Shown one piece after another: positions 30,286 through 40,192 of a stretch of 64,000 nt of DNA (positions are counted from its first letter, which is position 1; every line of letters begins with the position of its first letter). The position numbers and the translations under genes were made by a program. This stretch comes from Anaerococcus vaginalis (GTDB taxonomy: Bacteria > Bacillota > Clostridia > Tissierellales > Peptoniphilaceae). The notes beneath the pieces were generated by a model. That model ran no database searches. It saw nothing but the letters and a program-made list of their open reading frames with translations, and had not been told where the DNA came from. The DNA lies in assembly GCF_000307225.1 (NCBI RefSeq), contig NZ_HE978616.1, positions 147,685 to 211,684 of the forward strand, read 5' to 3'.

Positions 30286-32287
30286 TTACTCCTCTAATTT
30301 TTTTATAAATTCATATAATTCATCATTTTCCAAAACTTTTATACCTAATTGGTCTGCTTTTTCTTTTTTGCTTCCTGGCTTTTGGCCACACAAAACAAGG
30401 TCTGTATTTTTTGAAACAGATGATGTAACATCTCCATTGTGAGCTAAAATTAATTTTTTAATATCATTTCTCTTATAATTTTCAATACTTCCAGTTATTA
30501 CTATTTTCATTCCATTTAGAGAACTTTTTTTATCTTTTTCTTCAACTTTTTTGATATTAATTCCCTTTTCTAAAAGTTTATCTATTGACTCTTTTATATT
30601 AGGATCATGGAAAAATTCTACTATATCGTGAGAAGTTTTTTCTCCTATATCTTCAACTTCAATTAACTCTTCTTCCTTTGCATCTCTAAGCTTATCTAAA
30701 GTTTTAAATTTTTCCTCTAAATCTCTTGCAGTTTTTACACCTACATTTGGAATACCTATTGCATATATAAAATGATTTAGTTCACAATCTTTGCTATTTT
30801 CTATTGCACTTAATAAATTATTTGTTTTTTTCTCTTTAAATGAGTCTAAATTTATTAAATCCTCGTATTTTAGATCATACAAATCATAAATTTCTTTTAT
30901 ATTCAATTCATTGATAAATAATTCTACAGTTTTTTCAGATAATCCTTCTATATCCATTGCATCTCTTGATGCAAAATGTACCATTCTTGCCATCAATTGT
31001 GGTGTACAAGAAATTGAATTTGGACAATATATATGAACATTTCCTTCAATCAATTCACTATGGCAATATGGACATTTTGTAGGTTTTTTTATTTCTTTAG
31101 TATTTTCTTGATTTTCATCAACAACTCCAAGAATTTCAGGTATTACATCATTTGATCTTCTTATAAACACTTTTGAGCCTATTTTAATTTTTTTCTTAAA
31201 ATATCATCGTAATTATTTAAAGTTGCTCTTTTTACAGTAACACCAGAAAAATCAACAGGCTCTAATATCGCTGATGGAGTAACTTTTCCAGTTCTTCCTA
31301 CATTCCAACTTACATCTAAAAGTGTCGTTGTATATTCTTCTGGTTCGTACTTATATGCAATTGACCATCTAGGAAATTTGTTTGTATATCCTAAAACTTC
31401 CTGAGTTCTTACATCATTTACCTTTATAACAACCCCATCTGTCAAAACATCTATATGGTGTCTTTCTTCCTTTATAAAATCTATTTCTTTTACAAGATCA
31501 TCAAATTTTTTGATTAATTTTTTATATGGGTAAACTGGAAGTTTTTGTTCTTTTAAAAATTCTAATTTTTCTTCTTCAGTTTTAAAATCTAGGCTATTTG
31601 TTGAAATTTGATAAAAATAAGCCTTTAAATTTCTTTTTTTGGTTTGGCTTGTATCAAGATTTCTAATCGCACCTGCGGCAGCATTTCTTGCATTTTTTAG
31701 TGGAATCTCATTTTCTTCGTTATATTTTCTTAAACTTGATAGAGGCATAACCGCTTCGCCTTGAATTTCTATTAAAGATTTTTCTTGTATTTTTGTAGGT
31801 ATAGTCGGAATTGTCAAAACTTGTTTGGTAACATCTTCCCCAACTATACCATTTCCCCTAGTTGATGCAGTTTTTAAAAGTCCATCTTCATAGGTTAAAT
31901 TTATAGTAAGTCCATCAAACTTATATTCTGTAATAAATTCTAATTCATCAAGTTTTTCATCGCTTATTTCATTGTATTGGTCTCGAAGTTTTTTGTTCTT
32001 ATAATCCAATCTTTTAATTGCTCAATATTTTGAGATTTATCTTGAGAATATAGCCTTGAAATATGGAAATGCTTTTCGAATTTATCCAAAATAGTTCCAC
32101 CAACCCTTTGAGTTGGTGAAAATTCATTAATATATCCAGTTTTATTTTCAAGATTTTTTAATTCATCGTATAACTTATCATATTCTCCATCTGAAACTAT
32201 AGGCTCATCTAAAGTGTAATAATGATAATTTAATTCATTAATTTTATCTATTAATTCATCTATTTTAATTTTATCTTTAACATCCAT
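30286..32287 (-). CDS. ligA: NAD-dependent DNA ligase (two apparent frameshifts)
   Basis: LigA seals nicks with NAD and is essential. The pieces in order are: Ia and start of the adenylation domain (ELNYHYYTLDEPIVSDGEYD), catalytic lysine region EYKFDGLTINL, TRGNGIVGEDVT, OB fold (VGRTGKVTPSAIL), zinc finger (CPYC...CPNSISC), helix-hairpin-helix repeats and a C-terminal BRCT domain (GMKIVITGSIENY). Two runs each lack one base: six T at 31989-31994 and seven T at 31188-31194. With both repaired the protein is about 667 residues, the normal length. No domain is missing. Confidence 0.94.
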
Positions 32288-32288
32288 A

Positions 32289-34478
32289 TTAAATCCTTTT
32301 TATCGGAGCATAATCTTGATTTAGTTTTTTTAGTCCCTTTTTATCAAAAGCTACTACAAGTTCATTTCCATCATCAGATTTTTTTATTTGAACTATCATA
32401 CCTTGGCCCCATTTTGTATGGACAATCTTATCTCCAATTTGAAATTCTTCTTTTGATGATTCTTTTATTGTATTTTTCTTTAAAACACTTTCTCTTGCCT
32501 TATCTCTCATATAAGATTCATTACTTTTCATTTTTACATAAGGAGAATAGGCTGGAGTTTTATCTTGATCAATTTTTTTAATTGAAGATTCAATTTCTTT
32601 TAAAAATCTTGAAGGTTTATAATAAATAGCTTGACCAAATTGTCTTCTAATTTCTGCACTAGAAAGATATAATTTTTCCATAGCCCTTGTTATTGCAACA
32701 TAGCAAAGTCTTCTTTCTTCTTCAATATTTCCTTCGTCTATACTTCTTTTTGATGGAAATAATCCATCATCCATCCCCACAACAAAGCAAACTTTAAATT
32801 CTAGCCCCTTTGCAGAGTGGATTGTCATTAGAGAAATTGAATCATCACTATTTTCAGTCTTATCTAAATCAGACAAAAGCGATAAGTTTTCCAAGTAATC
32901 GTGGATATTATCTTCTGGATTATTTGACTCATATTCTGCTGCTGAGGAAATAAATTCGTTTAGATTATCAATTCTTGATCTATTCTCTATAGAATAAGAT
33001 TCTTGCAAAGCTTTTATATATCCACTATCATCAAGTATTTTTTCAATCAGTTCTACAATATCGTAGTCTTTATAATTATCAAAAACTTCTTCTAAAGGAT
33101 TATAAAATTTCTCACAAGCACTCTTTAATTTTGTAGGAAGGTTTGAAAATAAAGATGGATCGCAAATAAGCTCTGTTAGGGAAAAACCTAATTTATTAGC
33201 TTCTTCTGATAATTTTTCTACAGTTTTATCTCCTATACCTTTTTTTGGCTCATTAATAATTCTTTTTAGACTTACGTCATCTTTAGGATTTACCAAGATT
33301 TTAAGGTAGGATATAAGATCTTTAATTTCTTTTCTATCATAGAATTTAAGACCACCAACCACCTTATAATCAAGTAAATTTTTCATAAGATATTCTTCAA
33401 AAACCCTTGATTGAGCATTAGTCCTATATAAAATCGCCATATTTTTTAGCTTATAGCCATCATTCAATAAGGAATTTATTTCATCTATTACGAATTTTCC
33501 CTCTTCTGATTCGACAGAAGACTTTTTATATAAAACTTCTGCACCATCTTTTTTTGATGTCCAAAGATTTTTATCTTTTCTTTCGATGTTATTTTTAATT
33601 AATTTATTGGCAACATTAATTATATTAGAAGTTGATCTATAATTTTCTTCAAGCTTTATGGTCTTTGCATCCTTAAAATCTTTTTCAAAATCCAAAATAT
33701 TATTAATATCAGCTCCCCTAAAGCTATAAATTGATTGGTCAGCATCACCAACAACTCTTACATTATTGTGAACTTTACCAATAAATTTTATTAGCTCATA
33801 TTGACTCTTATTAGTATCTTGATATTCATCAACATAAACATATTCAAATTTATTTTGGTAATATTTTAAAGTATCAGGATCTCTTGCAAATAAATCCAAA
33901 GTTTTTAAAATTAAATCATCAAAATCTAAAGAATTATATTCAAATTTTTTCTTTTCGTAATTCTTATAAATATTGTAATAGTCTTCTTGTTTAGCATAAA
34001 AAGTATTTATATTTAAAAATTCTTTTGGACTAATTGATTTATTTTTACAAAAACTAATTACATTTAAAGCCTCTTTTGGGCTTATATCATCTTTATAATT
34101 CAAATCATTTATAATTTCTTTTACCAAAGTTTTTTGATCATTTGTATCGTATATGGTGAAATTATTGTCATATCCAATTTTGTTTATATTCATTCTTAAT
34201 ATTCTTGCACAAATAGAATGAAAAGTACCAATCCACAAGTGAGAAACATCTTCATCTAAAAGATTTGATATTCTTTCTTTCATTTCATTAGCAGCCTTAT
34301 TTGTGAAAGTTATAGCTAAAATATTGACAGGATTTACATTTTTTTCTTTAATCAAATAAGCAATGCTTGTAGTTAATACCCTAGTTTTTCCACTTCCAGC
34401 ACCAGCTACAACAAGAAGGGGGCCTTTATCATGTAAAACAGCCTCTTTTTGTTTATCATTCAAATTAGATAAGTCCAT
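32289..34478 (-). CDS. pcrA: ATP-dependent DNA helicase PcrA/UvrD
   Basis: PcrA is a 3'-5' superfamily 1 helicase for repair and removal of proteins from DNA. The 729 residues have LNDKQKEAVLHDKGPLLVVA, P-loop GAGSGKTRVL, DEYQDTN, GDADQSIYSFRGAD, LEENYRST and MTIHSAKGLEFKVCF. The C-terminal 50 residues (GDKIVHTKWGQGMIVQI) form the Tudor-like module that binds RNA polymerase. The frame is intact. It leads the operon pcrA-ligA-gatCAB and has its own promoter. Confidence 0.97.
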   Translation of the reverse strand: MDLSNLNDKQKEAVLHDKGPLLVVAGAGSGKTRVLTTSIAYLIKEKNVNPVNILAITFTNKAANEMKERISNLLDEDVSHLWIGTFHSICARILRMNINKIGYDNNFTIYDTNDQKTLVKEIINDLNYKDDISPKEALNVISFCKNKSISPKEFLNINTFYAKQEDYYNIYKNYEKKKFEYNSLDFDDLILKTLDLFARDPDTLKYYQNKFEYVYVDEYQDTNKSQYELIKFIGKVHNNVRVVGDADQSIYSFRGADINNILDFEKDFKDAKTIKLEENYRSTSNIINVANKLIKNNIERKDKNLWTSKKDGAEVLYKKSSVESEEGKFVIDEINSLLNDGYKLKNMAILYRTNAQSRVFEEYLMKNLLDYKVVGGLKFYDRKEIKDLISYLKILVNPKDDVSLKRIINEPKKGIGDKTVEKLSEEANKLGFSLTELICDPSLFSNLPTKLKSACEKFYNPLEEVFDNYKDYDIVELIEKILDDSGYIKALQESYSIENRSRIDNLNEFISSAAEYESNNPEDNIHDYLENLSLLSDLDKTENSDDSISLMTIHSAKGLEFKVCFVVGMDDGLFPSKRSIDEGNIEEERRLCYVAITRAMEKLYLSSAEIRRQFGQAIYYKPSRFLKEIESSIKKIDQDKTPAYSPYVKMKSNESYMRDKARESVLKKNTIKESSKEEFQIGDKIVHTKWGQGMIVQIKKSDDGNELVVAFDKKGLKKLNQDYAPIKRI

Positions 34479-34502
34479 TTTTCACATCCTTTCATCCTTA
34501 TA

Positions 34503-34531
34503 ATTATACCATAAGTCAATGAGTATTCTAA
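34503..34531 (-). promoter_or_regulatory. pcrA promoter
   Basis: On the minus strand -10 TATAAT (34503-34508) is preceded by TGG, with -35 TTAGAA (34526-34531) at 17 bases. Confidence 0.68.
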
Positions 34532-34591
34532 GAAATGATAAGTAATTGAAAACATTTTTATTTAATTTGAAAATTTGCTTTAAAATTTTTA

Positions 34592-34640
34592 AATTAAAAA
34601 CGAATCTATCTTTTGATAAATCCGTTTTTATTTTTTGATT
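34592..34640. terminator. Terminator after yerC
   Basis: Stem with arms 34597-34610 and 34615-34628 (AAAACGAATCTATC with mismatches), loop TTTT, flanked by A and T runs on both sides. Confidence 0.82.
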
Positions 34641-34643
34641 TTA

Positions 34644-34961
34644 TTATTTATTTTTTTCTTCTTTTAAATTATTTGCAATTAATTTTTCAAGAACTAAATC
34701 ATATCCATCACTTCCGTAGTGCAAAGACCTATTTACTCTTGAAATTGTTGCGGTAGATGCTCCTGTTTGCTCTTCTATTTCGCTATAAGTTTTTCTAATT
34801 TTTAATAATTTTGCTACTTGTAATCTTTGTGAAATTGATTGAAGCTCTCTTGCAGTACAAGCATCTTCAAAAAAATTATAACACTCATCTCTATCTTTTA
34901 GCATTAATATAGCGTCAAAAAATTCATCTAATTCTTTACTTTGTAATTTTGAATCTGTCAT
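34644..34961 (-). CDS. YerC/YecD family TrpR-like transcriptional regulator
   Basis: The 105 residues contain a TrpR-like helix-turn-helix: FFEDACTARELQSISQRLQV, then KTYSEIEEQTGASTATIS and VNRSLHYGSDGYD. The family is conserved in Firmicutes and has no well-settled target. It begins 10 bases after fhs and should be co-transcribed with it, then ends at a terminator. The link to one-carbon metabolism is by position only. Confidence 0.9.
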   Translation of the reverse strand: MTDSKLQSKELDEFFDAILMLKDRDECYNFFEDACTARELQSISQRLQVAKLLKIRKTYSEIEEQTGASTATISRVNRSLHYGSDGYDLVLEKLIANNLKEEKNK

Positions 34962-34970
34962 TTTCTTCTC

Positions 34971-36620
34971 CTAAAATAATCCTATGATATTACCATTTTC
35001 ATCAATATCTATTTCATATGCTGCTGGTTTTTTTGGAAGTCCTGGCATAGTTAAAATATTTTGGGTTAGTGCAACAATAAAGCCTGCACCTTGATTTAGT
35101 TTAATATCATTAATTGTAATCTCGTATTCACTATCTGGATTTAGATTTTTTGGATCATCTGATAGAGAATATTGAGTTTTTGCAACACATATTGGTAAAT
35201 TATTTGAGTTTAAATCATTTATCCTTTTAATCTCATTTAAGGCTTTTTTTGAATATTTTACTCCACTAGCCCTATAAATTTCTTTGGCTATTATTTCAAT
35301 TTTTTCCTTGATAGGTAAATTTTCGTCATATAAAGCTTTGAAGTTATTTTCTTTTTGGCTTTCTTCTATGATATATTTGCAAATATCAAGACATCCTTCA
35401 GAACCTTTGTGATATACATCACATTCGAAAGCTTTAATAGATTCATTTTCTATGAGTTTTTTTAGAGTTTCTAATTCTTTTTTTGTATCTTGGTCAAATT
35501 TATTTATTGCTACGACAATATTATTAGAAAACTTCTTTAAATTTTCTAGGTGAATTTTTAAATTTTTAAATCCTTTTTTTAGATATTCTGTATTTTCTTC
35601 GTCAATATTTTTTAAATCTTGGCCACCATGATATTTTAAGGCTCTTATTGTTGCTACAACTACAGTCATATTTGGTTTAAGATTTGCTTTTCTACATTTT
35701 ATGTCATAGAATTTTTCAGCACCAAGATCCGCACCAAATCCTGCTTCTGTTACTGCAAAATCTGATAGAGAAAGAGCTGTTTTTGTAGCTATTATTGAGT
35801 TGCAACCATGGGCTATATTTGCAAATGGTCCTCCATGGATAATTGCTGGTGTATTTTCTAAAGTTTGACATAAATTTGGTTTTAATGCTTCTTTCATTAA
35901 AACACAAACAGAACCTGTAGCTTTTATATCTTCAACTGTTACAGGATTTCCTTCAACATCATATGCAACAATCATCTTAGAAACTTTTTTCTTAAAATCA
36001 AAAAGATCATTACTTAAGCAAAATACTGCCATCATTTCTGTTGCAACAGTAATATCAAAACCATCCTGCCTTACAATTCCATTTGTTTTTTTGCCTAAAC
36101 CAACTACAACTTCCCTAAGAACTCTATCATTTAGGTCTACACATCTTTTCCAAATTATATTATTTAGGTCAATATTTTTTTCATTTCCTTGATAAATATG
36201 ATTATCAATCATAGCTGCTACTAAATTAACTGCGCTAGTTATTGCATGAAAATCACCTGTAAAATGAAGATTTATATCTTCCATAGGAATAACTTGTGAA
36301 TAACCTGCACCACAAGCACCCCCTTTCATACCAAAAGATGGTCCAAGAGATGGTTCTCTTAATACTGAAACAGATTTTTTTCCTAACTTATTTAGTCCCA
36401 TAGATAATGCCACATTCATTGTAGTTTTTCCTTCACCAAAAGGTGTTGGGGAAATTGCAGTCACTAGAATAAGTTTAGAATCTTTTTTTTCACTAAAACA
36501 AGGATTAATTTTAGCCTTATATTTTCCATATTTTTCATAATCTGTAATTTTCAAATATTGGGCTATTTCATCAATATCTTTTATTTCAGCTTCTCTTGCA
36601 ATCTCAATATCTTTTTTCAT
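34971..36620 (-). CDS. fhs: Formate-tetrahydrofolate ligase
   Basis: Fhs makes 10-formyl-tetrahydrofolate from formate, ATP and tetrahydrofolate, supplying one-carbon units in anaerobes. The 549 residues have ITDYEKYGKYKAKI, the ATP loop TPFGEGKTTMNVALSM, REPSLGPSFGMKGGACGAGY, EDINLHFTGDFHA and VTEAGFGADLGAEKFYDI. The length is usual. Its own near-consensus promoter lies at 36662-36690. Confidence 0.97.
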   Translation of the reverse strand: MKKDIEIAREAEIKDIDEIAQYLKITDYEKYGKYKAKINPCFSEKKDSKLILVTAISPTPFGEGKTTMNVALSMGLNKLGKKSVSVLREPSLGPSFGMKGGACGAGYSQVIPMEDINLHFTGDFHAITSAVNLVAAMIDNHIYQGNEKNIDLNNIIWKRCVDLNDRVLREVVVGLGKKTNGIVRQDGFDITVATEMMAVFCLSNDLFDFKKKVSKMIVAYDVEGNPVTVEDIKATGSVCVLMKEALKPNLCQTLENTPAIIHGGPFANIAHGCNSIIATKTALSLSDFAVTEAGFGADLGAEKFYDIKCRKANLKPNMTVVVATIRALKYHGGQDLKNIDEENTEYLKKGFKNLKIHLENLKKFSNNIVVAINKFDQDTKKELETLKKLIENESIKAFECDVYHKGSEGCLDICKYIIEESQKENNFKALYDENLPIKEKIEIIAKEIYRASGVKYSKKALNEIKRINDLNSNNLPICVAKTQYSLSDDPKNLNPDSEYEITINDIKLNQGAGFIVALTQNILTMPGLPKKPAAYEIDIDENGNIIGLF

Positions 36621-36661
36621 TTAAACTCCTATAATAACAATATGTTTCGCTTTCCAGATAC

Positions 36662-36690
36662 ATTATATCAACTTTTTACTTTCAGTGCAA
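36662..36690 (-). promoter_or_regulatory. fhs promoter
   Basis: On the minus strand, -35 TTGCAC (36685-36690), a 17-base spacer ending TGA and -10 TATAAT (36662-36667). Confidence 0.78.
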
Positions 36691-36722
36691 TAGTTTATTA
36701 AAGCGAATTAAGATTTATTTAC

Positions 36723-37373
36723 TTATCTTTTTTTACTTTCTATAATTTCTAAGAAGGTATTTACCAAATTTTCATTTCTAGCTAATAAAGGACCATGCAA
36801 ATATGAAGCAAATGTATTTTTATACCTAAATCCTTCAGTAGAATCTTCTCCATTATTACCATTTCCAGAAATAACTTTTGCAAAAGCCTGATTTTTATCT
36901 TTTAAAAAAGTAACTCCTCCATGATTTTCAAATCCACGATAAATCTCTCCATTTTTTAAATCTTTAATCTCAATATTTCCTACAAATCTATTAGAATTTT
37001 CTTGATTTTTTGTATAGTAATCAAAAATTTTAAGACCTTCAATTTTATTGTTATAGGCATCATAATAATATTGACCCATAAGTTGAAATCCTCCACAAAT
37101 TGCTAGAAATAGTCCGGAATTTTCAATATATTTTTTTATATTTTCTTTTTTATTTTCCAAATCTTTTTCTACAATTGATTGCTCATAATCTTGGCCACCA
37201 CCAAAAAACACAAAATCATATTTCTCATAATCAAATTCATCATTAAGGCTTACAACATCAATATTTACTTTATAACCTTTTTTTTCAGCAAAATATTTTA
37301 AAGCCATAACATTTCCAACATCACCATAGGTATTTAACAAATTTCCATATAAATGGCAAATATTAATAATCAT
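36723..37373 (-). CDS. gatD: Lipid II glutaminyl transferase, glutamine amidotransferase subunit GatD
   Basis: GatD with MurT amidates the D-glutamate of lipid II to D-isoglutamine. The 216 residues start MIINICHLYGNLLNTYGDVG, a CobB/CobQ-like amidotransferase fold; the nucleophile is Cys93 (LAICGGFQLMG) and the catalytic His is 193 (YLHGPLL). The ATG overlaps the murT stop by 4 bases, the pairing seen in Gram-positive bacteria. Despite the name it is unrelated to gatCAB. Confidence 0.94.
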   Translation of the reverse strand: MIINICHLYGNLLNTYGDVGNVMALKYFAEKKGYKVNIDVVSLNDEFDYEKYDFVFFGGGQDYEQSIVEKDLENKKENIKKYIENSGLFLAICGGFQLMGQYYYDAYNNKIEGLKIFDYYTKNQENSNRFVGNIEIKDLKNGEIYRGFENHGGVTFLKDKNQAFAKVISGNGNNGEDSTEGFRYKNTFASYLHGPLLARNENLVNTFLEIIESKKR

Positions 37374-38701
37374 TTAAGTTTTAAAACCTCCCTAAGCCTC
37401 AACATAGCAGTATAGGTTGAAAGAATATAAATTTTATTTGTTGATTCATTTTTTATATTTTCAAAAATTTCATTTTCAAAATTAAATTCTTTTATTTCGC
37501 CAGCAAAAATATTAGCTATTTCAAGTCTTCTTTTCATATCAGATTTTCTTGTTCCAGAGACCTTTATGCTTTTTATATTCATCTCTTTTAATTTTTCGTA
37601 ATAGGAATCATAAATCCATGAAACATCTGTACCATCGGCATAATTGTCATTTAACAAGCAATAAAGACTTATAGGATCTTTTTCTAAAAGCATAAGGTTA
37701 ATTATTTGGTTTAAGCCTGTAGGATTTTTTACAAGATTTATTACTAAATTTTTCCCCTCAATTTGGACAAGTTCTTGTCTTCCAAAGACATGTTCTTGAA
37801 ATTTTAAGCCTTCGTATATTTTCTCATAAGGAATTTTTAATTCTTCTGCAAGTGCTATTGCACTTAAAGCATTGTAAATATTATAAAATCCTCCAATTTG
37901 TGTTTCATACTCCCTGTCATTTACAATAAATTTTGAAAAATTCGCATCCATAGATAAAATTTTACTAATATTGTATGAAAGATCTGGTGAATGAAAATCA
38001 CAAGATGGGCAAGAAAAATCCCCCAAAGAAGAATAATTCACAAGCTTATATTTTAATATGGAATTACATTTCGGACACAAAATCCCATCACTATTAAACT
38101 CAGCTTCAAGTGTGTAAGCATTATTTAGCTTATCATCTTCTCTTATTCCATAATAAATTGGCTTATAATTTTTTAAATCATAATATGAAAAAATTGGCAA
38201 ATCTCCATTTGCTATTACTTTTACACTATCACAATTTTTAAGTCCATCCATTATCTTTTTATAAACATTATAAATTTCTCCAAACCTATCCATTTGGTCT
38301 CTAAAAATATTTGTTAAAATAACATAATCAGGTTTTAAAAATTTACTTATCCTAACTAAATTAGCCTCATCTACCTCCAAGACTGCAATTGTATTTTCAT
38401 CTTTAGGAACATCTAATAAAACTGTGATTATACCTTGAATCATATTAGAACCAGAATCATTTGTAAAAATGTGCTTATAGTGTTTTCTCAAAATATTAGT
38501 TACAAAATGAGTTGTCATAGTTTTTCCATTGGTACCAGTTACAAAAATAAACTTTGTATTTTCACTTAAAGCACTTAGGATATTATTATCTAAATTATAA
38601 GCAATTTTTCCTGGTAAACTTGTTGCTTTATGATTTGTAATTTTAAGCAAAAATCTACTAAATTTTGCAATTTTAATTATTAATTTATCTTTTATATTCA
38701 T
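37370..38701 (-). CDS. murT: Lipid II isoglutaminyl synthase, MurT subunit
   Basis: MurT is the Mur-ligase-like ATP-dependent subunit of the lipid II amidation complex. The 443 residues have the P-loop VTGTNGKTMTTHFV, EVDEANLVRISK, LTNIFRDQMDRFGE and a Cys4 zinc ribbon inserted about residues 215-240 (CPKC and CPSC). The DUF1727 C-terminal domain follows (VINLVKNPTGLNQI, LLNDNYADGTDVSWIYD). No ribosome site precedes the ATG, and a TATAAT box lies only 5 bases upstream, so the mRNA may be leaderless. Confidence 0.95.
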   Translation of the reverse strand: MNIKDKLIIKIAKFSRFLLKITNHKATSLPGKIAYNLDNNILSALSENTKFIFVTGTNGKTMTTHFVTNILRKHYKHIFTNDSGSNMIQGIITVLLDVPKDENTIAVLEVDEANLVRISKFLKPDYVILTNIFRDQMDRFGEIYNVYKKIMDGLKNCDSVKVIANGDLPIFSYYDLKNYKPIYYGIREDDKLNNAYTLEAEFNSDGILCPKCNSILKYKLVNYSSLGDFSCPSCDFHSPDLSYNISKILSMDANFSKFIVNDREYETQIGGFYNIYNALSAIALAEELKIPYEKIYEGLKFQEHVFGRQELVQIEGKNLVINLVKNPTGLNQIINLMLLEKDPISLYCLLNDNYADGTDVSWIYDSYYEKLKEMNIKSIKVSGTRKSDMKRRLEIANIFAGEIKEFNFENEIFENIKNESTNKIYILSTYTAMLRLREVLKLK

Positions 38702-38706
38702 AAAAA

Positions 38707-38736
38707 ATTATAACAGATTAAAGGGAGAAAAGTCTA
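38707..38736 (-). promoter_or_regulatory. murT-gatD promoter, probably giving a leaderless mRNA
   Basis: On the minus strand a -10 TATAAT (38707-38712) preceded by TGT ends 5 bases before the murT ATG; -35 TAGACT lies at 18 bases. Transcription should begin at or next to the start codon. Confidence 0.6.
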
Positions 38737-38804
38737 TAATATTTTTATTCAAAATATTTTAAAAATCTAAACCGAAAATATTTTTCGATATATTTAAAAT
38801 CACG

Positions 38805-38840
38805 CAAAAAAATAGACTAAAAATTAATTTTAGCCTATTT
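38805..38840 (-). terminator. Terminator of the glucosaminidase gene
   Basis: Stem AATAGGCTAAAA/TTTTTAGTCTATT (arms 38811-38823 and 38828-38839) followed on the minus strand by a T run. It begins within the stop-codon region of the gene. Confidence 0.85.
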
Positions 38841-39539
38841 CTCTTCAAGAATATTTCTACAAACTTCTTTCATCATATAATCGACCTTATCAGACCATGC
38901 CGGATCGCTTGCATATAATTTTCCTATAGATCTTGTAGAAATTCCATTATAATATTTTCCATTTTCACTTAAATAATTTTCTTTTAAAAATTTAGCAACA
39001 TGATTTATTGATTCACCTTTGTCTTTAAATTTATTGGCACTATTTATTGGATCTGCATCAATGGCATTAAAACCAAAAAGATTATTTTTTGCTTTGGCAA
39101 GATAAGAATGTCCATTTCCTGTTTCATGTTTTGCCATTGCCATAAGTAAGATTGCATTTACTCCATATTTTTCTTCAGCTTTTTTAAACTCTACTCCTAG
39201 ACCTTGTAAATTTGTATTTTTAAGACCATATTCCAGCTCTTCTGATGTCAAATTTGTTTTGTTTGTCAAATAAAGCATAGAGTTTTTACTGATTTTATCT
39301 GAGCCATTATTTTTTAATTCTTCCAAATCTTTTTCTAATTTTTCAAATCTTTCTAATCTTGATTGTTTTAAACTAAGGGTTTCGTTGCTAATTTCATTTA
39401 CTCCATTAATCAAGCTATCTCTTTTATCTTTGTTTTTTGCAGCTAAAGATGATTTTTCCAAGCCTGTTGCAATAACTAGCACAAGAACAATAGCTAAAAA
39501 AGATAAAAATGATATTTTAAATCTTTTGTTTCTTATCAT
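38835..39539 (-). CDS. Cell-wall N-acetylglucosaminidase, GH73-like
   Basis: The 234 residues begin with a basic stretch and one hydrophobic segment (about residues 9-26), so the enzyme is exported and probably membrane-anchored. A short coiled-coil-like charged region follows, then the glucosaminidase domain: FKKAEEKYGVNAILLMAMA, catalytic glutamate in AKHETGNGHS, and NNLFGFNAIDADP. This family cuts peptidoglycan between GlcNAc and MurNAc. Monocistronic, with its own promoter and terminator. Confidence 0.87.
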   Translation of the reverse strand: MIRNKRFKISFLSFLAIVLVLVIATGLEKSSLAAKNKDKRDSLINGVNEISNETLSLKQSRLERFEKLEKDLEELKNNGSDKISKNSMLYLTNKTNLTSEELEYGLKNTNLQGLGVEFKKAEEKYGVNAILLMAMAKHETGNGHSYLAKAKNNLFGFNAIDADPINSANKFKDKGESINHVAKFLKENYLSENGKYYNGISTRSIGKLYASDPAWSDKVDYMMKEVCRNILEEK

Positions 39540-39561
39540 TCAATCCTCTTTCATAAATAAA

Positions 39562-39611
39562 TTGTAACAAAAAAGTTACAAATATTATATCATTCTTTTG
39601 CCATATTGCAA
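39562..39611 (-). promoter_or_regulatory. Promoter and inverted repeat of the glucosaminidase gene
   Basis: On the minus strand -35 TTGCAA (39606-39611), 16-base spacer ending TGA, -10 TATAAT (39584-39589). Directly downstream is a perfect inverted repeat TTGTAAC-6-GTTACAA (39562-39581) covering the expected transcription start; it may be an operator or a 5' hairpin. Confidence 0.68.
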
Positions 39612-39614
39612 ATA

Positions 39615-40184
39615 TTATTTTCTTGAACCAGGTTTTACTGCTGGTGTATTTTTTAGATCTTCTGGTAAATTATCAGGATCAAATGTATCAATTTGAACTT
39701 TTGTTGCAGAAATTAATTTTAAACCATTAATTTCATTTTTTCCAGATCTATTTACAATTGATGTAAGAGCATTTACTTTAGCTCCATAGCTTTCAATTAC
39801 ATCAACAGTTTCAAAAGAAGATTTTCCTGTTGTTACAACATCTTCAACGATTATAACATTCATATCTTTTTTTATTTCAAATCCTCTTCTAAGAGTCATA
39901 ATATTATCAACTCTTTCTGTAAATATTGCATTGACTCCCAAAGCTCTTGCAACTTCGTATGCTATAATAATTCCTCCCATAGCAGGTCCAACACATAAAT
40001 CTACTTTTATTCCAGATTCTTTTATTTTTTCTGCTATTATTTTTGCAACTTCTTCACAATAAGCAGGATTTTCTATTAATTTTGCACATTGTATATATTT
40101 TTTTGAATGTTTTCCGCTTGATAATAAAAAATGTCCTTCTAAAAGTGCATCAGATTTTTTTAATAATTCAATTGTTCTATCCAT
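39615..40184 (-). CDS. pyrE: Orotate phosphoribosyltransferase
   Basis: PyrE joins orotate and PRPP to make orotidine monophosphate. The 189 residues show LLSSGKHSKKYIQCAKLIEN, VDLCVGPAMGGIIIAYEVA and the PRPP loop VIIVEDVVTTGKSS. This is the last gene of the pyr operon, 8 bases after pyrD, with no evident terminator before the next promoter. Confidence 0.96.
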   Translation of the reverse strand: MDRTIELLKKSDALLEGHFLLSSGKHSKKYIQCAKLIENPAYCEEVAKIIAEKIKESGIKVDLCVGPAMGGIIIAYEVARALGVNAIFTERVDNIMTLRRGFEIKKDMNVIIVEDVVTTGKSSFETVDVIESYGAKVNALTSIVNRSGKNEINGLKLISATKVQIDTFDPDNLPEDLKNTPAVKPGSRK

Positions 40185-40192
40185 ATCTTCTC

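Noticed and set aside
34509..34525. TTGACT upstream of pcrA as a -35 box
   Set aside because: It lies only 5 bases from the TATAAT; TTAGAA at 17 bases with an extended -10 fits better.
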